Shown: one piece after another, positions 41,337-53,025 of the stretch
Layout: each line of letters starts with the position of its first letter
Numbering within the stretch: position 1 is the first letter of the stretch
Assembly: GCA_015179045.1 (NCBI GenBank)
Contig: WHUZ01000003.1
Span: forward strand, 1,798,001 to 1,862,000
Direction: 5' to 3'
DNA from: Kalaharituber pfeilii
Taxonomy: Eukaryota; Ascomycota; Pezizomycetes; Pezizales; Pezizaceae
Length of the DNA stretch: 64,000 bases
Notes under the pieces: model-generated
Databases searched by the model: none
What the model was told of the DNA's origin: nothing
The model's input: only the letters and a program-made list of their open reading frames with translations
Made by a program: the position numbers and the translations under genes

Positions 41337-42184
41337 CTCGGGGGTCTGTGGAATTATGCAGAGCCAAGATACTCACGTAGATTCACGTGGTACTTCTGTT
41401 GCTAGGGTCTATGGAGCCAAGGAAAAAGGACGAAAAGTCTGTGGAAATTTTTGTATGGGAAACCCGCCACAGACTTTTAGTATGATAAAATGCTATATAC
41501 ATGACAACACTAATATATGAGAAAATGCAAAAATTATGTAAACCGACTCGAAAAAATATTGCAACCATGAAACGCACTCGAAAAACTCGAAAAACTCGAA
41601 AACTTGAAACTTGTAGGAAGGAGAAAAAAAAAAAAAAACTCATACCACAAGTGAAAATCAATAAGGCGTCGCCTCCCCATTAGGTTGTTGCTGAAAGAGG
41701 GGGGATTATGTGTCGTATCCTGTATATACTTGTATGTAAGGAGGAGGTTCTGCTCCTCTCTCCTAACCTACATTATACAAGAAAAGTTCTTTCTTAAGAT
41801 TTCCGGCCTTGAGCGAAGGAATCCTCCGACAGTACTGTTCTCGTGCCCAGCGGAGTACTAGTGCTAGCAGAGGACTGTCAACACTAATAGAAAAATCATT
41901 AAGTTAGCTAACAATGAGATATAGTAGAAGAGCTATCAAACCTACCTATTGAGCTGAAGCTGCTGATAGAGAGCAGTCGGACGTGAGAACAGAAAGCTAC
42001 CGATACCAGGCTCTCATGATCTACTGTTTATTTTCTGTCGTAACCGCGCGCGTTCAATAATATGCCACTACTTGTTTACTGACTGGTCAGTCTTGACCTA
42101 TCACAGCTGCAACAGAAGTACTACGTGAATCCACGTGAGTACCTTGGCGCTGCATAATTCCACAGACTTACTGGCAACCCCGAG
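41337..42184. mobile_element. Second TA-flanked long-inverted-repeat element
   Basis: 848 bp beginning CTCGGGG and ending CCCCGAG, flanked by TA on both sides. The arms pair over about 65-75 bp: 41337-41401 against 42107-42184, sharing TCTGTGGAATTATGCAG and TACTTCTGTTGC, with about 10 bp missing from the left arm. No open frame of note. Inside the left half an AAAAGTCTGTGG / CCACAGACTTTT hairpin (about 41431-41479) reuses part of the terminal sequence. Probably a MITE of a TA-targeting family; sequence differs from its neighbour at the ends. Confidence 0.7.
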
Positions 42185-42186
42185 TA

Positions 42187-45100
42187 CATCCTTGGCATCA
42201 CGGGTGTCACAGAACAAAGAACTATGACGCGTCATACACATATGCCAGGCCCGCCCTACACATCATGAAACCTCCGTGCCCAAGACTTTTTTCTTATCAA
42301 TCTCTCGATCTCTTTCAAACAAGTAGAACGGAAAAGACAGAAAACCCTCCTTTATCTGATTCTCCGCCTTGCGCGATCGTAAATCGGTGATTTTGGGGAT
42401 TCAAATGGTCGTTGATATAAATGATCGAGGGCGAGATTGTAACCGTTATTGTAGATCGGCGTTGGACGTTCGGGGGGAGAAAGGTTTAAGGGGTTGGCCG
42501 GGTGGCGGGTGGCGGGTGATGGGTGGTGGGATCGGAGATGGGGGCGCGGGATCGGTGGCTATGGGGGGGGATTGGGTTGGGGCTGGGGTTCTAAGGGTTG
42601 AGTCATGGAGAATATTAGTAGGGCGTGAATATTAGATGGAAGGACAATGGACTGGACGGATTTTTGGTGTCGGAGTGATTTTCAGCAAAATGGTTGGTGG
42701 ATGTACCTCTGTAATGAATTACTGTAACATCGGACCGTCGCTGCGACCGCCGGGAATTGTGAAGTCTTCTTTGTAGTAGTAGTCATCCCATAACCAGGAG
42801 TCACGTTACATCTCGATAACGTGCGATAATCTTAATCCATACACACCTCAGAGCACGTGATCGAAAACAACATCACATCATAGAATATTTTTATTATTTG
42901 TTTTGTTAATTTGTTTCAATTTTCTAGAACCTGAAACTTGACAAAAAAACAAAACACTCAAAACAAACAAGTACTATATTTGTTCCTCTAGATCGATATC
43001 GGGAAACATCTTTTTTGTTTTTTTTTTTGGGCTAATTAATCCGGCGTTTCAAATCCGACGTGCTGGCCGATAAAGTAGTGTACATACCATACTGGTGGCA
43101 CTAGCTTCGAAGATAACGAATCTCGGTCTCACTGGCTCTGAACCCCAGCTTCCGGGCTAACTATCCCAGGCCACGGTGTGTTTAGAATCGGACCCACGTT
43201 CCCCCCGAATCAAACGTTCCGGTTCGAAATCACGGGAGAGGGGAAATAAAAAAACGTGACGTGGACGATTCGGGCAGAAGGTTCCTTGAACTTCTCGGTT
43301 TATTACTTATTCGCCTGTTCAGTGATGATTTCCTGGACGGCTTTAGAATTGGGCTTATGGATGGGGGTATCGAATCGATACTTCTACCTTATTGTGATAT
43401 GGGAGTTCATGCATGTACCATGTGCTTGTACTTGTACTAGTACTTAGATCTAGGACTGGTGAAACATATTACCTCCTACTACTCTAAAAGAAACAACAAT
43501 GACTGGGGGCGTAAAACATTTTCACATGCACAGAATGTAAAGCGGGGTAAGAAAAGTTAACAAAAGCCTTGCATTTGAGAGTGTTAGTTGTGGATTTGTT
43601 TACTACATACATTTTCAAAATTCATGATGAACTGTCTCGTTGGCAGATAGTAAACGTTTTTCATGACGCAGGACACGTTGATGGGAATCTGGGGAGCTAT
43701 TTTTCTAGTGCATTATGCATCTAGTTCCGAGTTCAGTGCTAGTTGAAAAAGCTCGAGGGGTTACTGCTGAGCTTTCGTGGGATATATTTTATCATAGCTG
43801 TCATCACAATGCATGGAACAACTGGCACTGGGGCAGAATCGTGTGTTTGGTACAACACGCCAGCAAAAGTCTGGAAAGGTTTTGATTTTGGGCTGGGGGG
43901 GGAGGTTTGCGTCGACAGGAGGGGCGGTGCGGGAGAATGTGAAAAAAAACGTTTTCTTTGGTTTGGTTTGTAATTTTTTGATTCATGGGTTTAACAACGT
44001 GGATAAGGATACGGGAAGGGAAAAGAAAAAAAAAAAAAAAAAAAAAAAAAGGGGGCAAGTAAAAGGAAATAAACAAAAACATAGAGCAGGTTTGTGGGGC
44101 CGTGGGTTGCACGTGCCAATTTTACGCGATTTTTGGGAAATCCATGATCAGTTTGTGATACGGAGTCTCACATTTTTTTGTGAAAGACGAGACATATATG
44201 ACGAGTTGGTTTGCTCGGGGGAAACAACACACATCGCAAGTCTCGAAAACAAGAAACTACTTATGTTCCAGTTACGAAATCGTAGGCTGACTGAGACTTG
44301 TCTGCGTCATGTCGGCGGGAGTGGGTTTGATCCAAATATCATAACCGTTTTGTTGCGTTGTGTGTTGCGAGTCGCCAATGCTAAATGTGGGAAGATTCCT
44401 ATTTTGGTGGGGTTTGCCGCCGTTGTGTCAACCATCCTGCCGCGTTGTGAGGAATTCCTGCTTTAGGAAGTTGATGGAGAAATTCCTATTGGACGAGTTT
44501 GACTGCCAACGTTCCCGCAGCGCCTGTCAGTCTGAACGTCTTTTCTCCTCTTCCAAAGAACCCTTCAACGTGGTCAGCCAGCTCATGATCTAAGCCATTG
44601 ACGCAACTGACCAAGTGCACTCCAGCATAGCTTGCAATATACTCTACATGGTTCACGGTTCCCTGGTAGCAGCCTGCGTCTTTGCGCCTTAGTCCGTCGC
44701 TTAAGATAAAGCCATCGGTTTGAACCCCGTCTACGGAGTCTCATTGGCTGACTGTGAAATGCACTGGTATACGCTAACAATGGCTAGACAAGGCTTGATG
44801 ATGCACGCCTACTTCAGGTGCATGACCCCCCATGTTTTCATTGCATGCAACTAACTGGGAGGGAAACAAAACCTCTCTGATTGGGCTGATGCGAGCATAC
44901 CTATTATAAGAAGTACTTACTTTCAGGAGAATGACGACGTAACGGTGTGTACTCTATTCTATACAGTACCAACTTACTATTTCCCTCTAAAATTGTAGTA
45001 GGCTGTTTGTACCCTTGCGCCTTAGAAATTTCCTTTCCATTCGTTAACCCTGATCCTGGATGATAAGATCACGTCACGTCCGTATCCAATATTTGGTCAA

Positions 45101-46202
45101 TGCCGCTTGCCAGTGCCCAGTGAAAATCGCTACTTAGCTGCCATTGCATGGTTTTGGCTTTGGGAGGAAATGTCAGGCCACATGATATCACCAATAAGCT
45201 GGAAAGGCGTCCGGCGGCTCTATGCGCTAAGATGACGACGTTAAAATTGCAATAATTGTATATGCTAAGGGGCTGAGGATGTGTACCGGCAATTGTGCAG
45301 CTAACTGATTAAGATGGCAGCTCAGAACTTCGTCCAGTGGCCACTCTGTGGCGAGTTAATGTATGCAAATTGCGAGGATTAACACGGACGGCAGAATTGA
45401 TTACGATAACTTGTCTACTCTATGATATCCGGAATTGACCCCAAAGAACCCCAATGATATGGAAACCAGGGTGCTCTGATATATGAGCATCGTTCTGATG
45501 GAGCCAACCAACAAAATGCGGGAAGAGCGGCAACAAGATCTAATATATATTCAGCCACTTCCAATAATATTCTTGTCCACGGCAGGCTGCATTTCCCTCA
45601 AAGTAAGGAAAAGCTTTGCAAGAGCTCTCTGTTTCAGCCTCGGTATTACCAAGCGTGTAGATCTATCCTAAATAGAGATACTCAGGAATTTCCTCGGGAT
45701 CCGCTAACCCACCGGACTTCAACGATTATGATATATTCATGTAACCCTCTCAATCGATCACATCGCGGCAAGTAGCCGGCAAGCCGTATACCGTCGATCT
45801 CAAATATACGCCGTGCTCACGCTTCTGATATTACCAGAACTTTGCTGAGAGCGCCTTGAGAATCAATAGTCCTACATGTATCAGACAAGGCCCTGTCTTT
45901 TAACCCCTACCTGATACTCTAGGATGCTTGCTGTGCCCTGTGGGTTCACCGTGGAACAGAGACATGAGACGAGGGATTTAAAGTTCGGATTTACGAAGAA
46001 TGATTCAAGTTGCTAGCTTGGAAGCGTGATCTTGTCAAGGCTAGTAAATCGGCCTGGAACTATGGGGATAGCCAAACAGCAGTGTGTGTGAGGTTCACAT
46101 GCGGGGGAAGAAGGCATGAAAAGCAAGGGTGTGTGTTGATCAATTCCTCTACAAGGGCAGATAGGGGTCTAGCCCGAGGTAAAGTTGAGAGTGCCACAAT
46201 CA

Positions 46203-46241
<39 letters not shown>

Positions 46242-49200
46242 GTTATTTGCGGTCATCCACGGTTACTTTGAGTTTGGTTTTCTCAGGCTGGGTACAATAT
46301 GGCCAGTCAGCTCCCCTATCCACCAAGTCAGAGCGGGTCCTGCTGACAGAATTCTATAATCTCTTCATGCTTCATACCTATGGCCTGTTTTGGATATTGC
46401 TACAAAATATGCTAACGTATTGAAATCCAGATCTTACATAGGCACTCCACACTTTGCCGTTATATTGAACCAATGCACATGACTCTCCTACAGTATGTTC
46501 TTATAGAGGATACATGATACATGTGCATGATGGATGTGCATTCCAAGACCATTTAATTATTTGAACTTTTTTGAGGAAATATTAATTATTTAGGCAAAGC
46601 CATGAAGACTGGAAAGTGTTGCTGTTCGGCCCGATCTAGGCACTAAGCCCCATCTGACACCGTAGTGGCACGGCGTTCATGACAGCTTATCAGCTGTATC
46701 AGTGTAGCCAGCGGAGGATCTCACAAGATGGTTTCCTGGAGGAGCTCGACTTCAGGTTATTCATAAATGTGATTCGTCATGCGAGAACGACGAATTCGAA
46801 AAGTGAAACCACTGGTTCCAACTCGATTCGCATTTGCGGATGCACATGGGTAAAGGTTAAGTACTAGTAAGTACTAGCATTGAGTAGTCCATGATACGAT
46901 ACCAGCAGCGCTCAAGTTTTCTTCAAGACGAGGCTACCACTTATGATTGTGCTGTGCAGTACCCTATTGATTAGTCCAAAGTTTAGAGAGCTCCCATCTT
47001 GAAATTCAAAAACTCCCGATTAACCCTAGTCTACTTTGTTTCCTCACGACTTTTTTTTGATGTATCACAAATACTGGGACTTCTATCGGGCGATACCAAT
47101 GGGCATGTTGTTTAACTCACATGAAAGGTAGGGGGGTCGAGAGTAAAGGAAAAAAAATAAAAAGAAAATGAAAGAAAATTGCAAAAGCAACCAATCAATT
47201 TTTAAGAGCACAGATTGGCTGGTAAACAGCGATTTTACGGCAAATAATCCAAGTTCTGCCGGCATTGATAGGATCCGGTTCCTCTCACATACCATTCTGC
47301 GATTTACATAGATGCAGAATAGGTATTCGAACGTGTGCATTTTTATGCAATGAATCCCACTTCACAAGATCATCTCCCACGTGTGCATCGTTACTATACT
47401 AGCCTGTCTTGTCTACAGCGATAGCTGTGGCAGTCAAAGACATCATCATCGCCAAAGAAGCAGAAGCAAAAGCAACAGCGGGAAGCAAAAAGCCGCAGAA
47501 TGCGCAATGCGTTCGGTAATTTATCGCCCGGGATCGATAAGGGGGGGGGCGAGCCTAATGGTATGATCCTGAGAGGATATCTGATGATCTTGCTCTAGCT
47601 TGTTTGTGGGTTCTGGAGGTCAGCGCGATGCCTGCGCAGAGCAGTGCTGCGGAGTGGAAGAGCAGAGTTATATACGGACGCGCGTGCGTGCGCCATGCGT
47701 ATATTGATTGCTAGATGACTTGCTTCTAGCTTAAGCGCCTTCACTGGAGGAACCACACTGGGGCAAGGCATGAAAGTGGGTTTTTCTGGTAAATTCGTTA
47801 CTGTGGGCCATGAAACACTTTACTCAAATCGAATCTAGCTCAGGTTACAATTCTTCGCCTGCCCTGAATCAATATACATTCATCTAACCTAGCGTACCTA
47901 AGTGGACGCCGAGGCTGCAGGATTGATTATGGAGTTACAAACTATCAGTATTATCAATTAGGTGAATACAATTATACGAGCTCGGCATATCATTGCAGAG
48001 ATAGTAACTTTCTGTGCTTCATGATAGGCCTATAGTGCGGGGAATACAGGGTAAGCAATCTATCTGCCTTGGCTACAAAAAAGATATCCTAGAGCATTCT
48101 ATGGATATTCATGTATCAGCTGGGACGCCGTGAGTTCATGGTTCTGTTCATTTGATAGACGTGAGTGCGGATTATGGGCGCTCACTACCACCTCGGTACA
48201 TTTGCATGGATTGCTTACAGACCTCTTCTAGGTCTATAGAAGTATGCGTATAATTTAGTTGGCGCTAACACATGACTTTAACAGCATCGCAGTACGGCAT
48301 GCCGGATTGACATGGGTTAAGTTGCGCTGGTCCCGATAGAGGGGTACCATACCTAGCCTTTGCCACCGCGTTGATATGATACCTGATTAATTGATCGGTA
48401 GATCAGATAATATAGTGCTAAGTTTGGTGGTTTTGAGATATTTTTTGGACCCCGGCTCATGGACTAGGTAGCTGAATCCTGGTCTATAGTGCGATGGTGT
48501 TAAAGGTTTGCGGAAAATGAGAACGTGGGAACTATTTTTTTTTGGTTTTAGGAATTGGATAAACAGATTAAAGGTGCGATATTTTGCATGAGGGGGACTG
48601 CGGGAAACATGTCATCGCGGCAGGCATCAATCAGGCATGATACTTCTTTTGGTTGTTGGTGCGCACTGGTAGGGTATGTGCGCGAAACAGGCGCAGCTTG
48701 GATAGATTATGTAGGTTCAGCCCAATGAGTCGTTTGGCGCCGCGCTCATCAATGGATTGATAACCTTGATCATCAGGCACTGCGCTATGCAAGGTGTAGG
48801 TAGTAGGCGTACATGGTATACTCACTATCCTATAGTTGAACAGAAGCATAAGCATAAGCATAAGCATCTAGTGATTGATTATTTCGATAGGGGCGTCGAT
48901 TGGGCATAGGCAAGGGAAGATTTTCATGAATTTGTTCTGATATAACAGGACTGTGACTACGATTACGCAATAGTATAGAAGTGAGACGGCTTAGTTAGTC
49001 TCATGCCTACTATGGTTTCATTGGTCATAGATATTCGAGGCTTCAAGTGCTTATCGATCAGAAAGATCAGGTGCAGTTAAGTACTATAATTTGTGTCGAT
49101 GTGTAAAGTTATTTTCACTTGGCTTACTCCCTCAGCCGTATGGAATTCGAACATGCATTACCTGCCTAGCAGTTGGCTTTTCACGGGCCGGCGGAATACG

Positions 49201-52200
49201 GTGATAGGGGATGGGGGGATGACTAGGGTTTGAACAAGAGTTGGCTGATTATGATTTAATATTTGCCTTTTATAAACATAAGGCCAAGGCAAATAATTCC
49301 TTGAATTCTCCCAACTCCCGACGTGCATTTGACCCTACATGCTTGGCCAATTAGGGTGGCGCTTGGGGACGTTGTATAGGGGTGACAGTGATGGTAAATA
49401 CGGTGACGGTGGTGCGGGAGGGCACGCAGGACAGGTATTAGGGTTGTAGTAGAAAGAAGGAGTGCCATATATATTTCTCCGAGGAGCAGAAGTAGTCTCG
49501 GCACCGCTATTTGCCACCCAAAGGGCAGCCACGCGAAGGGGAAGAAAGGGTATAGTAATAGGTTACGGAGTGGATATTCATATGGTATGTTTAGTTTGTA
49601 GGATGTTTTTGGTTCTTAGCGCTGATTGACATTTCTATGGAGTAAGTACCGTAGCACAGCGATGAAATTTGTTAGCTGTAATGGAGGACCATGGAGTCCG
49701 CGATGAGGAGAGATTGATTAACAAGTGGCTCGTCGCACAGTGTAGCTCGAGATGTAATGTGGTTTTAGTGGTTAATCGGTTTTCCGGTGTACGTTATTGA
49801 CTACTTGTGATGAGGAGCAGCACTTTCGGTGGAGATTGTTGTATGAGTTTTACGAGAGTAACGTGAATTATTTACGTTCCACGCTGTTGATTTATAACAG
49901 TGCAGGATCTAGGAGTAGTTCAGCGGAGATTGACTGGAGGTGAGCATCCTGGTAGTGTCGTTATCATAGAGTTGCTGAGGCGTTTGAACAGGTTGGTGAT
50001 CTGGATTCGATAGATTTTGCGGCACGAAGTTTTGATGTCCATGGGGACGCTCCTGAAATGGTTCCAGTTCAGTATGAGGGCGACGAATGATTTTGATAGG
50101 TTTAGTGAATATTCGTTTTTGTAGTAGTGAATGATATATATCAGTTTTTGGTATGGCTTAATTCGTTAGGAACTTCTTCAGTGTGATTTTTTTTCCCTCA
50201 CCGATTAGTGCTATTACCGAAAGAGGTAATGGATAACAATATGTAGTTGGGGAAGTTGATTTGTTTGGGTGGGAAACTTCGGGAATTAATTTGTGTTTCG
50301 GTATATATGGTCGATAAGTGCTAGGTTGGAATATGCTTATAATGATCAATAAAGTATACACGTGCTGCCCGTAACACATTACTAGGTATGACCTTCGGCA
50401 CGCATTTGCATGCACGTGTACAAACATCTGGAACTGCGTTTGGCGTATATACGGGCTTAATGCGTGCGTAGGTCCCTATTCTCAAAACTGTACAAGACAG
50501 GGTATGTATTCTGACGGTGATTTGCGACTAAGTAAATGTACGGGGGGTGGGGATCTATGCACATCTTTATGGGGATCAAAAAGTTCGGATGCATGAATCG
50601 GCTGGAGACAAAGGCTGTCAAATCAGGAAGCACCAATTTTTGTGAAAACATTCCCCCACAAAGGAATGAGGCTTTATTCGCTTCTCAGCTAGGGAGAAAT
50701 GTTTGAATCGTTGCAGTCAGTTTGTTGTCGCTGTGATGAGGTGCTGTTACCCTCATGCTATGAAGCTAGGAAACAATGAACATTACCCTGAGCACGATCT
50801 GGCACCTGTCTAGGTAAGGTGTGGGTGACATTAGTTAGGATGCATAATTGGTGGTTTTATGAATTTATAAATGTAGAGCGCCAGTGAGGCTGCTTACGAT
50901 ATATTGTATGTGGATTCCTGCAGTTCGGATCTAGTGAGCTGTTCAATGCCGTGGAGTGCTGGTCTGTCCAATGAGAGTCAGGGGCGCTTCACGAACGGCA
51001 GGAAGTTACGATAGAGTTTTACAGCCCATCGGGTACAGTCTGGTGCATTAGCTACTCGTAGTAGATGAAAAAGGGAAGTTCCAAGCCGATACATAGATAA
51101 GAAACGAAGCTCCGACACAAGGTAGTAAGCTCATCCAGTTACTTACATCCCGTTCGTGGGGGGCAAGAAGGTAAGTAAAAGCACATGGCATGTGCTAAAC
51201 GTTCTCATTGACAGGTACAGAGATCGCAATTTCCGCTGTCCGATCGAAGGAATTTAGACGTTCGGAACAGACGTTTGTTGCTCATTGGAAGGAAAAATAG
51301 GAAAATAATACTTCCTGAGGATGAGATGAGATGTGATATCCATTTGGGAGCTGTATATAAATGCGAGAGGCCAATTGGTGTACAGACAAGGCTGAGGCAC
51401 GTGCAAATCATGTGCACCGGCTGCACTACACCATATTTGTATGTATATCGGCCGTCCAATGTAATATAAGGATACACGTGTTCCGCATGCAAACGTGCGT
51501 CCCGGCCCCATGTTACTGCTATGTTGACTGGTTCCATCTCTCCGGATTGGTTGGGCGAGTTGAGAAACTGGGAAAAAAGCGGGAAAAGCTCATCATGCAA
51601 TTAATAATGACTAGAGGCAGCTTCTCTTGCATTTCCAAAGCGTTGCAGGTACCTAAGAAAGTAATTGCACACATACCTCAAGAAATATATATCACATCAC
51701 ATGCAATTTCTCCAATGTTTGCAGCAAATTAAATAATTTCCCGTTGCGAGACGTGTTTTTTTTTTCTGGAAAACTTGAATCGTAAGCCCAATTAGTCACA
51801 GTTCACATATTGCGGTAAGATAAGCCCTATCGATCCAGAGAGAGAAAATCCCAGGAATTGACACATATGCGTACGAGTGTGCATAGATTAATGTTTGCCA
51901 GCGAAGCACCAAGGGCACTTACCTGAACTACCATAAAAGGACAAAAGTAATATATCTCCAGATCGGCCAAGAGCGACGTCCTCGGAATGGGGAATGAGGA
52001 AAATGGCTAGTATAGCAACAGTTGGATCCTGCGCTGCGCTGCGGTGTGATATTTATACTAGTACCTCTTTACATACTTTCCAAAGTAGAGTACATATGCG
52101 GATGTGTGAATGTTGTAGCTACATATGCATGTACTTTAAAAGTGTTGAAGTCTAGAGACGATAAACTTATGTATCCGGGCATTGTCGACATGTTGAATAA

Positions 52201-53025
52201 GTAGAGTGCTCAGTGATAAGCTACCTGGTACCTGCATGTTCACATGTCCATGTAAGTACCTGCAGTAAAAGCCTGCATGCAGAAATATAGTCTCTTGGTA
52301 CATGCTAATGATATTGACATAGCGGCCATCAAAGGCCCAGATAGACTAGAATAATTGGAAGGAAATCAGAATCGATAACTCGAGTATCAACATAGGAGTG
52401 GCTGCAAATAGATGCGCGGTAATATCGGGCAAGAAACCTTTCAAGGCTGTGAATTGGGATGATCACTGAGGACTGAGATCGAGCGGTGATTGCAGATGAG
52501 GATGTTCCCGAGATAACGGTGTTCTAGTAAATAATTAGTAATGCCATGTTTCACCGCATTGAAATTGGACATGGCCGAAAAACAAGTTTCTGGGCGAAAG
52601 TCTCTAAAAGAAGAATTCAAAGTACACATATGTACCCCCTTATCCTCTCAATTTACGTGCAAAAAGCCTACAGAAAGATTTACATGCTCGTATTACATGT
52701 AAATCACCTACCACAATTCAACATGTCACGGCTGACTTAGCTCTCAGATCACCCAAGCAGGAAATGTTGATTACGAAGATCACGATGTGAAGTTAGTTTT
52801 ACCAATGCAAGTTAGTCAGTTGTTTGTTACACCCTTGGAGTTTTCAGTTTCACCACGGAGTTGATTTCCCCGTATCTTCTAGCTGAAGTTGAGTGGCGAT
52901 AACTACTGATTACTTTACAAAACCGTCTCGAGCTCTCCGCTCCTCACTACCAATCGCAGCTCCTCCAGGTAAATATTTCTATCCTATTTGAGTACAATTG
53001 CATACGCTTTAAATGACCTATTATC
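42187..53025. other. 10.8-kb gene desert
   Basis: No supported gene, RNA gene or intact transposon was found. Open frames are short (at most about 220 codons) and interrupted by homopolymers or low complexity. Composition is moderately AT-rich, unlike the GC-rich islands further left. Landmarks: a 25-A run (44026-44050), a 31-T run (46209-46239), and a four-unit ATAAGC repeat near 48845-48868. The right end (52.7-53.0 kb) would be the 3' flank of the helicase gene. Degenerate transposon remnants are possible but unrecognised by eye. Confidence 0.6.
46209..46239. repeat. Homopolymer of 31 T
   Basis: Uninterrupted T-run in the gene desert. Confidence 0.9.

Noticed and set aside
43813..44466. 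217-codon plus-strand frame
   Set aside because: It includes a poly-Lys stretch from an A-run and shows no family features; likely chance.
46010..46423. 137-codon frame in the gene desert
   Set aside because: It runs through the 31-T homopolymer (a poly-Phe stretch) and has no recognisable domain.
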